Source of the DNA: Acinetobacter sp. 10FS3-1
Lineage (GTDB): Bacteria > Pseudomonadota > Gammaproteobacteria > Pseudomonadales > Moraxellaceae
Assembly: GCF_013343215.1 (NCBI RefSeq)
Contig: NZ_CP039143.1
Coordinates: 2,108,001 to 2,172,000, forward strand
DNA length: 64,000 nucleotides
Direction of reading: 5' to 3'
Every line of letters starts with the position of its first letter. Position 1 is the stretch's first letter. This document shows positions 47,054 through 55,693 of this stretch, in pieces. A program made the translations under genes and the position numbers. Below the pieces are notes generated by a model. It was not told the origin of the DNA. It was given only the letters and a program-made list of their open reading frames with translations, and searched no databases.

Positions 47054-47082
47054 ATCATATAAATAAAAATCGCCCTTGGCAA
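47054..47082 (-). promoter_or_regulatory. Promoter of tRNA-Ser copy 2
   Basis: On the minus strand, TTGCCA (47077-47082) and TATGAT (47054-47059) are separated by 17 bp, matching copy 1 closely. Confidence 0.75.
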
Positions 47083-47132
47083 ATATTTTTATAATTTCCC
47101 TGCATCAACTGAACAAAATAAAATCAATTCTA

Positions 47133-47627
47133 TTAATTTGCTGAATTTTCTGGCTTTTCATAATCAATCGAGTTGATATACCAAAGCTTCTTACCTGACG
47201 GTGTAATAACCTCGATTTCGTCATCCACCTGCTTGCCCAACAAGGCACGTGCCATAGGAGACTCAATCGAAATATGCTGTGGATGATGATCATAAATTTC
47301 ATCGACCCCGACGATCCGCAAATTCTTTTGTTCACCCTGTTCATTTTCAATTTCAACCCAGGCTCCAAAATAGACTTTTCCTTCCTGTTCAGGTGAAAAA
47401 TCAATAATTTTTAGCTCTTCTAAACGCTTACCCAGATAACGCACTCGACGGTCAATCTTGCGTAACAACTGCTTGTTGTACTGGTAATCGGCGTTCTCTG
47501 AACGGTCGCCCAGACTGGCCGCCCAGTTTACCTTTTTGGTAATTTCCGGACGTTCTTCATGCCACAGATTCTTAAGTTCTGCCACTAATTTATCGTGTCC
47601 GCCACGGGTGATCAGGTTTGATTTCAT
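47133..47627 (-). CDS. greB: Transcription elongation factor GreB
   Basis: 164 residues. GreB binds the RNA polymerase secondary channel and stimulates cleavage of backtracked RNA. The N-terminal coiled coil (about 1-75) carries the acidic tip ASLGDRSENADYQYNKQLLRKIDRR, and the C-terminal FKBP-like domain includes GKVYFGAWVEIENE and ISIESPMARALLGKQVDDEIEV. The RRVRYLGKRLEEL segment points to GreB rather than GreA. Monocistronic by context. Confidence 0.95.
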   Translation of the reverse strand: MKSNLITRGGHDKLVAELKNLWHEERPEITKKVNWAASLGDRSENADYQYNKQLLRKIDRRVRYLGKRLEELKIIDFSPEQEGKVYFGAWVEIENEQGEQKNLRIVGVDEIYDHHPQHISIESPMARALLGKQVDDEIEVITPSGKKLWYINSIDYEKPENSAN

Positions 47628-47990
47628 TGCGCTTAACTAAGTTAATTTGCTCATTATTGACAACTCATCAGCTTATTTTATTCACCATTTTAGGGCAAGC
47701 TTAATTTTAAAAAAAATTCCCTAATAAATTTAACCACTTAAATTACATTTCAAAAATAAATCACCTACAAAATTTGACAATCATTTTTTACATCATTACT
47801 ATGCACCCATCTTTTGAAATTGATCACTTTTTACTCTATGTAGTTTTTCTACACAATCCCTTGTAATTCTCTTGTCATTCTGAATGACGTCATGACTGCC
47901 CAACCCTTATTGAATTTATCAAACTTTTAAAAGTTTCAGGCTGTGTTACCTGTAATTTTTAGGGCATAAATTACTAGTAGCGGAGACAAC
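47628..47990. other. greB-transglycosylase intergenic region
   Basis: 363 bp of AT-rich DNA with a good rightward promoter (see 47774-47802) and a long leader. No ORF or repeat found. Confidence 0.55.
47774..47802 (+). promoter_or_regulatory. Sigma-70-type promoter upstream of the lytic transglycosylase
   Basis: TTGACA (47774-47779), a 17-bp spacer and TACTAT (47797-47802). Transcription would start near 47809 and give a leader of about 180 bases. Confidence 0.65.
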
Positions 47991-49109
47991 ATGCACAGTA
48001 GTTCAACCACTGGGTCTACGAGGCTTTGCCTAAGATCTTTTATTTCTTCTCTCCCCGTTAAAGCACTTGTATTAAGCACTGTATTTATTCCTTTTCACAG
48101 CCTGAATGCAAGCAACACTGCCTTGCAGTATGACCAGGTAGTCAACAGTCAGCAGCTGACCGTTGTGGCGGTCAAAAATCCGAGTACCGTCTTTCAGGAT
48201 GGTGAACATCTGCATGGGTTTGGTTATGACCTGGTGCGTAGCTATGCCAACAACCTGAATGTCAAGCTGGACTTTAAAATTGTTCCTGACAATGCCACTG
48301 CCCTGTTATGGGTGGCTAAAGGAAAAGCCAATCTGGCGATGACCACATCAGATATACAGGCTATTGAAAAGCAACGCTTAACTGGGTTCTCTGCGACCTG
48401 TGGAGATCAGTATAGCCTGTCCAGCAACGGCCTGAATACCAATCTGAATCTGGTCTTTAAGTCAGCGAATGATCCACTCAGCCAAACAGCAAGCGCTTTT
48501 GTCTGTCGCGGCAAACAAAGTGGTGTCATTAAACAGCTGGCTTCTTTTTATAACCGCAATGTGGTACAGCAAGAGTCCTGGAATACCATTCAGCGTGATT
48601 TAAGCAATCGCCTGCCCATCTACCAGGCCAGCTTTAAGCAGACAGCCAAACAATATGACCTGGACTGGCATTTACTGGCAGCCATTGGTTATCAGGAATC
48701 CTATCTTAAACCGAACTCAGTTTCACCAACGGGTGTACGCGGCCTGATGATGCTGACCAATAGTACAGCCAAAGCAATGGGCGTCAGCAACCGCACCGAT
48801 CCACTGCAAAGCATCCAGGGTGGTGCCAAGTACTATGACCAGATGCTGGATCGCTACGAGCATATTCCTTATCCAGACCGGAACTGGTTTGCGCTGGTGG
48901 CTTATAATATGGGTCCAGGTGCCGTCAATCAGCTGCAAAAGCGGATTCAGGCCCAAGGCAAGAATCCAAATAACTGGGTGAACTTATATGCCTATCTGGA
49001 TCAGAACAAAGCCAATAATGGCCGTTACCGTCAGGCAGTACAATATGTGACGCGTATCCGTGCTTATTTAGAGCATATCAAGACCACGCCACAGCTGGTA
49101 AATATCTAA
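47991..49109 (+). CDS. Lytic transglycosylase, MltF-like (SLT domain with solute-binding domain)
   Basis: 372 residues. A long N-terminal signal region (about 1-40), then a partial SBP_bac_3-like domain (ending near 195, VVNSQQLTVVAVKNPSTVF; degenerate compared with full MltF), then the SLT goose-type lysozyme domain with catalytic Glu236 (GYQESYLKPNSVSPTGVRGLMMLT) and YNMGPGAVNQL. It cleaves peptidoglycan glycan strands, forming anhydroMurNAc. No lipobox cysteine is seen after the signal, so it may be soluble in the periplasm, unlike MltF. Confidence 0.88.
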   Translation: MHSSSTTGSTRLCLRSFISSLPVKALVLSTVFIPFHSLNASNTALQYDQVVNSQQLTVVAVKNPSTVFQDGEHLHGFGYDLVRSYANNLNVKLDFKIVPDNATALLWVAKGKANLAMTTSDIQAIEKQRLTGFSATCGDQYSLSSNGLNTNLNLVFKSANDPLSQTASAFVCRGKQSGVIKQLASFYNRNVVQQESWNTIQRDLSNRLPIYQASFKQTAKQYDLDWHLLAAIGYQESYLKPNSVSPTGVRGLMMLTNSTAKAMGVSNRTDPLQSIQGGAKYYDQMLDRYEHIPYPDRNWFALVAYNMGPGAVNQLQKRIQAQGKNPNNWVNLYAYLDQNKANNGRYRQAVQYVTRIRAYLEHIKTTPQLVNI

Positions 49110-49140
49110 ATATCCCGTATTTAAAACTGGCAGACATAAA

Positions 49141-49166
49141 AAAAGCTTACCTTCGGGTAAGCTTTT
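49141..49166. terminator. Terminator between the transglycosylase and SCP2 genes
   Basis: AAAAGCTTACC pairs with GGTAAGCTTTT around a TTCG loop. Works from both sides of the convergent genes. Confidence 0.88.
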
Positions 49167-49193
49167 TTGGTTTATACGAGCGTTCAGCGAGAA

Positions 49194-49580
49194 TTATGCT
49201 GTCGTATTTTCAAGCACTTTTTTGAACAGGTCTTTTTGCGCCTGACTTGGTTTTGCAGTTTGCAGCGCCATTAATTGCGACATATCGCCCTGTACTTTAA
49301 TTTTACCTGTCATGAAGGCTTGCATTGCGGCAGCCATATCAAATTCCAGGAAGACTTTACGTAAGGTCTCTGCATCCATATTTAAGGTTGTTTTCGCATT
49401 TGAAGACAGACCTTTTTTGATCACGCCACCATCTAAAGATAATTCAGTATTACCTGTTGTATCCGCAACCACCAAATTAATTGCAAGGTTTGCCAAAGCG
49501 GGTGGCAAATCCAGATTACCCGCTTGTGCAGTCAATGTATCTACAGTTGAAAACCAATCATCAGATAAAAAAACAGGCAT
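49194..49580 (-). CDS. SCP2 sterol-binding domain protein
   Basis: 128 residues, a single SCP2 domain. Typical features are INLVVADTTGNTELSLDGGVI, KTTLNMDAETLRKVFLEFD and FMTGKIKVQGDMSQLMALQ. It should be a small cytoplasmic lipid- or acyl-CoA-binding protein; its ligand is unknown. No signal peptide. Alone on its strand. Confidence 0.9.
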   Translation of the reverse strand: MPVFLSDDWFSTVDTLTAQAGNLDLPPALANLAINLVVADTTGNTELSLDGGVIKKGLSSNAKTTLNMDAETLRKVFLEFDMAAAMQAFMTGKIKVQGDMSQLMALQTAKPSQAQKDLFKKVLENTTA

Positions 49581-50009
49581 GATCTTTCCTCAATTTATTT
49601 GTTCATTTGTGTCGACTATCCAGACGACATCAGGGTGAGCATTTATGCTAGTACCTTGTTATAACATGATCATTGTGGCAATGGCTAACAAATTTTGTAC
49701 GCACCGTTCAATTTTTGTAGTTCTGGTTTTAAGTTATTTTTCAGCAACTCGAGTGTTGACTCTTCCCCGAGAGGCAACGACACATATTTTTGAGCTGATC
49801 TAAAATATAAGGCAGGAAATTGCATCATTTTCAAGCAATGACATCTAATGCTAGAGCAGCAAAATATACTTTTTCCCTTGCGCTTTCAATAAAGCAAGGT
49901 TGGTCATTTCTTATATAGTTAGAAGACCCTCATAATTTATAGCGTCATTCTTTTATAAGGGGTCAACAACGCAGACATCAGCCCGAAAGCTGATGCCTGC
50001 TTTTTAGTC
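49581..50009. other. Intergenic region with an orphan rightward terminator
   Basis: 429 bp between the SCP2 gene and ttcA. No coding frame. The only clear element is a strong hairpin at 49971-50005 whose T tract points rightward, with no plus-strand gene upstream of it. Confidence 0.5.
49971..50005 (+). terminator. Hairpin terminator near the ttcA 3' end
   Basis: GCAGACATCAGC and GCTGATGCCTGC pair with one mismatch around CCGAAA, followed by five T on the plus strand. On the minus strand the tract is poor (GTTGTT), so it may serve ttcA weakly or end an unknown plus-strand RNA. Confidence 0.65.
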
Positions 50010-50936
50010 TTAGTCTAAGGCAAAGCCAAGATTGACCATATTGATACGGCGGTTCTCACCTTCAACAGCCTCTTCAGTCGAACAGCTGCCTTTAAAATCA
50101 AATTCGCGTTGGCTGTCCAGCACTTCAAAATCAAATAGCTCGCGATCTGCCAGCTGAGATGGCGATACGTTTTGCAGGGCACCAAAAATGCTGTGCAAAC
50201 GTTTAGGATGCGCTTTATCCCAGTCACGCAGCATGTCATTAATAATGGCACGTTGCAGATTGTCCTGCGAACCACACAGGTTGCATGGAATAATCGGGAA
50301 CTGGCGCATTTCTGCATATTTGATAATGTCTTTTTCTTCCACATAAGCCAGCGGACGAATCAGGATGTTCTTTTTGTCAGAAGACAACAGCTTCGGCGGC
50401 ATGGCTTTCAGGCTGCCACCATGGAACAGGTTCAGGAAGAAAGTCGCCAGAATATCATCACGATGATGGCCCAGCGCCACTTTGGTGGCCCCGATTTCCT
50501 GAGCAAAGCCATACAGTGAACCACGGCGTAAGCGTGAACAGACTGCACAATAGGTCTTGCCTTCAGGTGTCAGCTTTTTAGTGATGCTATAGGTATCTTT
50601 TTCCAGGATGTAATACGGAATGTTATTTTCTTCTAAATAACGTGGCAGAACATCTTCAGGAAAACCTGGCTGTTTCTGGTCCAAATTTACCGCCACCACA
50701 TCAAAGTTGATCGGTGCAATGCGCTTGAACTGAAGCAGGATATCTAACAAGGTATAACTGTCTTTACCACCAGAAATACACACCATGACCTTATCGCCGT
50801 CTTCAATCATCTTGAAGTCGCGAATGGCATGTCCGACCTGGCGGCGAAGCTTCTTCAACAAACGGTAGTAAGCAGAGCTGGTTGGCGGTTCAGGTTTGAA
50901 ATTAAATCCTTGCTCGGGTTCAACTGGCGAGTACAT
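50010..50936 (-). CDS. ttcA: tRNA 2-thiocytidine(32) synthetase TtcA
   Basis: 308 residues from the ATG at 50936 ([10 protein letters not shown]), the start usual for Acinetobacter TtcA; 50993 would add 19 residues. TtcA thiolates C32 in tRNAs using ATP and a [4Fe-4S] cluster. The PP-loop SGGKDS is at 55-60. The cluster-related cysteines Cys130 and Cys133 (YCAVCSR) and Cys218/Cys221 (PCNLCG) are present, as is LGHHRDD. Upstream lies a 500-bp region with DnaA-box-like repeats. Confidence 0.94.
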   Translation of the reverse strand: MYSPVEPEQGFNFKPEPPTSSAYYRLLKKLRRQVGHAIRDFKMIEDGDKVMVCISGGKDSYTLLDILLQFKRIAPINFDVVAVNLDQKQPGFPEDVLPRYLEENNIPYYILEKDTYSITKKLTPEGKTYCAVCSRLRRGSLYGFAQEIGATKVALGHHRDDILATFFLNLFHGGSLKAMPPKLLSSDKKNILIRPLAYVEEKDIIKYAEMRQFPIIPCNLCGSQDNLQRAIINDMLRDWDKAHPKRLHSIFGALQNVSPSQLADRELFDFEVLDSQREFDFKGSCSTEEAVEGENRRINMVNLGFALD

Positions 50937-51437
50937 AGACGAGACTAACCCATAAATAAAAATACCGCGCAATTTTAGCCGATTCGGGTGCATATCGCAT
51001 CAAAAGAATTTAATTTCCTGCAAATGTCATGCTAGCTTCATGTTGATGCTTTATTTAAATAGCTAGGCCGAAACTTTTGCGTTCATTTTTCCAGCAAAGT
51101 GCTTATCTTTTACACTTTTCCACAGTTGTCCACAAAAGCTGTGGATAACTTTGTGGATTGAAAATGACTTGACAACTTGTCCGCCTCCAAATTTAAGGCT
51201 TCCCCTTAAATTGATCACTTATTGATCAATTTATTTTTTCATAAAAAACAATGTCTTACCCCTGTCAAGCCTAGGCTTTTAAATTAAATAAAAATTTTTT
51301 TTGATGAATAAACTCTCAAACAGATCTTGCATTTACAAACTCGTTTAGAAATAAAGCACAGAATACTGTTCATTCCGTAATTTTTTGTTAAACTCACCCC
51401 TGAACTTTACTCGCTTATTATCTGTCAAATATAAACA
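50937..51437. other. Divergent region between ttcA and a lytic transglycosylase, with DnaA-box-like repeats
   Basis: 501 bp. Contains the four-fold 9-mer cluster at 51116-51160, then two palindromes: AATTTAAGG/CCTTAAATT (51190-51212) and ATTGATCA/TGATCAAT (51210-51230), then AT-rich DNA. No ORF found. Promoters for both flanking genes must lie here. Confidence 0.55.
51116..51160. repeat. Cluster of four DnaA-box-like 9-mers in head-to-head pairs
   Basis: TTTTCCACA (51116-51124), TTGTCCACA (51126-51134), TGTGGATAA (51140-51148, the reverse complement of the perfect box TTATCCACA) and TGTGGATTG (51152-51160). Two boxes point right and two left around a short centre. Confidence 0.7.
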
Positions 51438-52313
51438 ATGAAAATAAAGCTATCTTGGTTGGGGTGTCATCTGATTAGTGCAGTAGTCTGCCTGCAGAGC
51501 AGTCAACTTGCCTCTGCCGGTGAAACGATCTATCAATTGCGTGACAGCAATGGCAGTACCTTATTGACCAATAAAAAGAGCCGTTATAATCATTTACAGG
51601 TCGAAAAGAAGACCTACTATCCAGACAGTAATATTCACAGTTATAGCAACTGGGGCAACAGCGAAGCTGCTGTTTTACCAAGCTATAGTAAAAATAAAGA
51701 TGCTTTTGATGCCATTATCCGTCAGGCAGCACAGACCCATGGTATTTCCGAAGGTCTGATTAAAGCGGTGATGCATACCGAATCCGGTTTTAATGTGCAT
51801 GCACGTTCTCCGGTTGGAGCACAAGGCCTGATGCAACTGATGCCAGCTACGGCACGCCGCTTTAATGTCAGCAATGCGTATGATCCGCACCAGAATATTA
51901 TGGCAGGTGCCAAATACCTGGCTTGGCTGATGAAACGTTTTAATGGCAATACCACGCTGGCATTGGCCGGCTATAATGCCGGTGAAGGCAATGTCGCCAA
52001 ATATAAGGGCGTCCCTCCCTTCCGTGAAACTCAGGACTATGTTCGCCGGGTAACGAGCCGTTATCAGAATTTATATAGTAATGGTGTCCATGTTTCACAG
52101 GCCAGTTATTCCGCTTCTGCCGATCAGGGCCGGGTGATTGCCAGTTCAGCCCACTATACTACGCCTGCGACCAATACAGCCCCAATGCAGGCTGCTGCTC
52201 AATATCAACGTCAGGTGATTGTGAATGCCGATGGCAGCTATACCGATGCTCCGATAGGCTCTTATGCCACCGCAAATGCTTCAGCAGCAGCAAAAATCTA
52301 TTTGAGTGATTAA
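51438..52313 (+). CDS. Lytic transglycosylase with SLT domain and DUF4124-like N-terminus
   Basis: 291 residues. A signal peptide ends near residue 27 (SSQLASA); next is a small DUF4124-like stretch (IYQLRDSNGSTLLTNKK), then the SLT domain with catalytic Glu115 (MHTESGFNVHARSPVGAQGLMQLMPATA) and ALAGYNAGEGNV, and a Ser/Ala/Tyr-rich tail with VNADGSYTDAPIG. It cleaves peptidoglycan in the periplasm. This domain set also occurs near secretion or conjugation systems, but no such genes are nearby. Confidence 0.9.
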   Translation: MKIKLSWLGCHLISAVVCLQSSQLASAGETIYQLRDSNGSTLLTNKKSRYNHLQVEKKTYYPDSNIHSYSNWGNSEAAVLPSYSKNKDAFDAIIRQAAQTHGISEGLIKAVMHTESGFNVHARSPVGAQGLMQLMPATARRFNVSNAYDPHQNIMAGAKYLAWLMKRFNGNTTLALAGYNAGEGNVAKYKGVPPFRETQDYVRRVTSRYQNLYSNGVHVSQASYSASADQGRVIASSAHYTTPATNTAPMQAAAQYQRQVIVNADGSYTDAPIGSYATANASAAAKIYLSD

Positions 52314-52484
52314 TAATAAAGATTTTTTTGCTCGAAAATGGCCTGTAATTCAGGCTAAACTCCTGCTAACTTTTTGTAGCTGATTGCGAATTTTTTCTTG
52401 AATTTTTAATAATTCCACCTCATATTGAGTTCAATGATTTTATTTGCTAATCAGATTATTTTTCTATAATAAGAGGATTTCTCA

Positions 52485-53390
52485 ATGATGCGGATTGGTT
52501 TGTTCTTGCTAACCAACCTCGCGGTACTGGTTGTAGCTGGCATTATTCTGTCACTCTTCGGTGTCGGTAGTTACCATGGCGCGGGTGGCTTGAATCTAGG
52601 CAACCTGTTAGTCATCTGTTTTGTGTTTGGTATGGTAGGTTCCCTAATTTCCCTGTTCATGTCTAAATGGATGGCGAAAAAGACCACAGGTACTGAACTG
52701 ATTGACCCGAATGCGCCACGTAATCAGGCAGAAGCATGGTTACTTCAAGAAGTTGCGCAACTGTCTCAACGTGCTGGTATTAAAATGCCAGAAGTCGGAA
52801 TTTTCCCGTCTTATCAGTCGAATGCCTTTGCAACTGGCTGGAACAAGAATGATGCGCTGGTATCAGTATCGACAGGCTTGCTGGAACGCATGAACAAAGA
52901 CGAACTACGTGCAGTGCTGGCGCATGAAATCGGTCACGTTGCCAATGGCGATATGGTCACACTTGCGCTCATCCAGGGTGTAGTGAACGCGTTCGTGATG
53001 TTCTTTGCTCGTGTGGCAGGTGATTTCATCGACCGTACTTTCTTTGGCCGTGAAGAAGGCGAAGCTCCAGGGATTGGTTATTTTGTCATTACCATCGTTC
53101 TGGATATTGTCTTTGGTATTCTGGCTTCTGCCATCGTGTTGTGGTTCTCGCGCTATCGCGAATACCGCGCTGATGAAGCGGGTGCACGTCTTGCAGGCAA
53201 GCAGGCCATGATTTCAGCCTTATTACGTTTACAGGCCGAATCAGAAATGCCGGATGCGATGCCAAAAGAGATGAAGGCCTTTGCCATTGCTGAAGGTCAG
53301 TCTCAGGGTTTCAGTCTTGCAGCTCTCTTCCAGACGCACCCGACAATTGAACAGCGTGTCGCGGCCCTACAACAGCTTGATTGTCCTTAA
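52485..53390 (+). CDS. htpX: Membrane zinc metalloprotease HtpX
   Basis: 301 residues. HtpX degrades misfolded membrane proteins alongside FtsH. Two N-terminal membrane helices (about 5-25 and 38-58), the zinc motif HEIGH (147-151) in [15 protein letters not shown], two more helices (from about 160), and the third zinc ligand Glu in [21 protein letters not shown] precedes the ATG. A terminator follows the stop. Confidence 0.95.
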   Translation: MMRIGLFLLTNLAVLVVAGIILSLFGVGSYHGAGGLNLGNLLVICFVFGMVGSLISLFMSKWMAKKTTGTELIDPNAPRNQAEAWLLQEVAQLSQRAGIKMPEVGIFPSYQSNAFATGWNKNDALVSVSTGLLERMNKDELRAVLAHEIGHVANGDMVTLALIQGVVNAFVMFFARVAGDFIDRTFFGREEGEAPGIGYFVITIVLDIVFGILASAIVLWFSRYREYRADEAGARLAGKQAMISALLRLQAESEMPDAMPKEMKAFAIAEGQSQGFSLAALFQTHPTIEQRVAALQQLDCP

Positions 53391-53410
53391 TCAACCGGTT
53401 GTTCCTGATT

Positions 53411-53440
53411 TAAAAAAAGTCTGCATCTGCAGGCTTTTTT
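53411..53440 (+). terminator. htpX terminator
   Basis: AAGTCTGCA and TGCAGGCTT (one G-U pair) with a two-base loop; A run before and T run after. Confidence 0.75.
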
Positions 53441-53485
53441 CTGGCGTTTTAAAGTGCGTTGATTCATATCTTAAAGCTTTGGAGT

Positions 53486-54067
53486 TTAGCTGCTCATCCA
53501 TTGATACAATACAAAACTCCCCCATCCAATGAGACCAGTCAGCAAAATCAAGAATAAAGCCCCCAGCAGATCAGGAATATGAATCCACACCCAGGCCACC
53601 ACAGGATTGCGCCAGAACCTGGACTGCTGCTGTTTACGCTCCAGACTTTCATGTAAAAAAGGATGCACCACATGATCGTCGCTAAGGATCTGATATTCCT
53701 GCCTGATATGATCATGCACAACATCTAATGCCTTACGGCTAGGGCGTATGAAAATATCAAAGATGGTGCCCACTACTGGAATAAAGCCGACCACGGCATC
53801 CAGTACAGCCAGTTTCATGACCGGATTTAACTTGCTGCGCGGTACACCAACCTGCCTGGCTTTATAGATGGCATAACAGGTCAAGACAAATCCGGCTAGA
53901 TCGCCCGCGACTGGAATTGTACTCAAGGCAGCATCTGCTCCTACGCCCTGTTTGGTAAATGGAATCCTGACCAGGGAATCCATCAGATTGGCGAATTTGG
54001 CCAGATCCCGTTCCAGACGGATGACTTCCTGTTGGGTCAAGACTTTCTTGCTGTCAGAATCAGACAT
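53486..54067 (-). CDS. DUF4112-like membrane protein
   Basis: 193 residues from the ATG at 54067 (MSDSDSKKVLTQQEV). The central part matches DUF4112: LMDSLVRIPFTKQGVGADAALSTIPVAGDLAG and MKLAVLDAVVGFIPVVGTIFDIFIRPSRKA. There are two or three hydrophobic segments in the middle and one C-terminal membrane helix (LLGALFLILLTGLIGWGSFVLY). Function unknown. Convergent with htpX and separated by its terminator. Confidence 0.85.
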   Translation of the reverse strand: MSDSDSKKVLTQQEVIRLERDLAKFANLMDSLVRIPFTKQGVGADAALSTIPVAGDLAGFVLTCYAIYKARQVGVPRSKLNPVMKLAVLDAVVGFIPVVGTIFDIFIRPSRKALDVVHDHIRQEYQILSDDHVVHPFLHESLERKQQQSRFWRNPVVAWVWIHIPDLLGALFLILLTGLIGWGSFVLYQWMSS

Positions 54068-54140
54068 GTTTAGGTCCAAATTTTCTATTTATTTCGTGAG
54101 CATACCGTATGCTAAAGCCTAGGATATATAAATCTGTCAA

Positions 54141-55481
54141 TCAGAGCAGCAGTTTTGACGCTACAAATAGATAGATTACCACACCAGTTGCATCACAAAT
54201 TGAGGTGACCAAGGGAGCCGAAGCACTGGCCGGATCCATATTAAAGCGATTTAGAATAAACGGCAGGCTCATCCCAATCAGGCAGCCCATCACCACAATT
54301 CCCACCATACTGATGGCCAGAACAATAGCGACCATCATATCTCCTCGAATATAGCCCAGAATCGAAACTGCAAAAGCCATGGTTATTCCCAGGCATAAAG
54401 CGACCAGAATTTCCCGGCTGAGCAGACTGAACCAGTCCTTAAATTCCACATCATCCGTGGCAAGCGCACGTACCATCAAGGTGGCCGACTGAGAACCGGC
54501 ATTCCCGCCGCTCCCGACCAGCAGCGGCAGAAAAAATACCAAGACGATATTGGCCGCAATAATCTCTTCAAAATGTGCAATCCCAATTCCTGAGAGCAGG
54601 CTACCAAAAATCAGCACGACCAGCCAGAATACACGCTTCTGATACAAGGTCAGAATCGGTGCGGTTTTCAGGCTGAGTTCATCCAGAGGCTCAACTGCAC
54701 CCGACTTTAAGATATCCTCGGTAGTTTCAGCTTCTACAATATCCAGTGCATCATCATAAGTGATAATTCCCAGAATCCGTTTATGCTCATCCACTACCGG
54801 CAAAGCCATAAAATCATAATAGGCCAAAGCACGCGCCACACTTTCCTGATCATCTTCGAAATGGGCATATAGAACATCGCGGTGCATGACTTCTGCAATC
54901 GTCTTTTGTGGATCGGACTGAATAATCTCCCGCAAAGAAATAACCCCGATTAACTGCTCCTGCTCATCTACGATATAAACCAGATAGATGGTTTCCTGAG
55001 GAGTGGCCACCATTCTTAAGGTCTGAATGGCCTCATCCATGCGTAAATCCTGATGCAGCTTGACAAAACTGGAGCTCATCAGCGCCCCCGCAGTGCCTTC
55101 TGGATAAAGCGCCAAATTCTTCAAGGTCTGCCGGGTGTCTTCAGACAGTTGCGGCATCAACTGTTGCTGATACTCCGAGCTTAAACGCTTATACACATCG
55201 ACAAAGTCATCCGGATTCATGGTGTTCAGAATAGGAATGATGATGGCTGCTGGCAGTTGCTCGGCCAGGCTGACCTGTTGATTGAGTGGCATAAACTCAA
55301 ATGCTCCGCGCGGCTCATCCAGCTCTTGCAGAATCTGCACCTGCTCGTCTAATTTCAATCCTTTCAGAATACGCGCCTGATCTGCAACATTTAACAGATT
55401 TAACAGGCCCATCGCTTCCTGATAATGCTCAGAGCGAAGCTGTTGCTGCACATGATGTATTTTTTCGGCGATTTGTGGCAT
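54141..55481 (-). CDS. mgtE: Magnesium transporter MgtE
   Basis: 446 residues. Domains in order: cytosolic N domain (about 1-125, MgtE_N helical repeats), two CBS domains (about 130-255, starting YPEGTAGALMSSSFV), a connecting helix and a five-helix membrane domain with FFLPLLVGSGGNAGSQSATL and RFNMDPASASAPLVTSICDATG, the Mg2+ pore signature. It gates Mg2+ entry by intracellular Mg2+. The same family can carry Co2+. Alone by spacing. Confidence 0.95.
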   Translation of the reverse strand: MPQIAEKIHHVQQQLRSEHYQEAMGLLNLLNVADQARILKGLKLDEQVQILQELDEPRGAFEFMPLNQQVSLAEQLPAAIIIPILNTMNPDDFVDVYKRLSSEYQQQLMPQLSEDTRQTLKNLALYPEGTAGALMSSSFVKLHQDLRMDEAIQTLRMVATPQETIYLVYIVDEQEQLIGVISLREIIQSDPQKTIAEVMHRDVLYAHFEDDQESVARALAYYDFMALPVVDEHKRILGIITYDDALDIVEAETTEDILKSGAVEPLDELSLKTAPILTLYQKRVFWLVVLIFGSLLSGIGIAHFEEIIAANIVLVFFLPLLVGSGGNAGSQSATLMVRALATDDVEFKDWFSLLSREILVALCLGITMAFAVSILGYIRGDMMVAIVLAISMVGIVVMGCLIGMSLPFILNRFNMDPASASAPLVTSICDATGVVIYLFVASKLLL

Positions 55482-55693
55482 GGAATTCTCTTTTTTAATC
55501 TTGATGCGTCATGTCATTGTTCGGGTCTGTCCTGCGTATTCCCTATTTCCAAGGCTAAGATAAATCAGCAGGATATTCATTATTAATCATGCAATACCTG
55601 ATTCTCATCACAGCGGATAAATCAGAATTTTGCCGCGCACAATAGAAGAGCCTGATCAGCTCAGACTCTTGCTCGCTTGAATGAGACAGATGA

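Noticed and set aside
51116..51232. Chromosomal replication origin
   Set aside because: DnaA-like boxes and AT-rich DNA are present, but dnaA, dnaN, rpmH and mnmG are absent, and in this genus oriC lies beside dnaA-rpmH. Kept only as a DnaA-box-like cluster.
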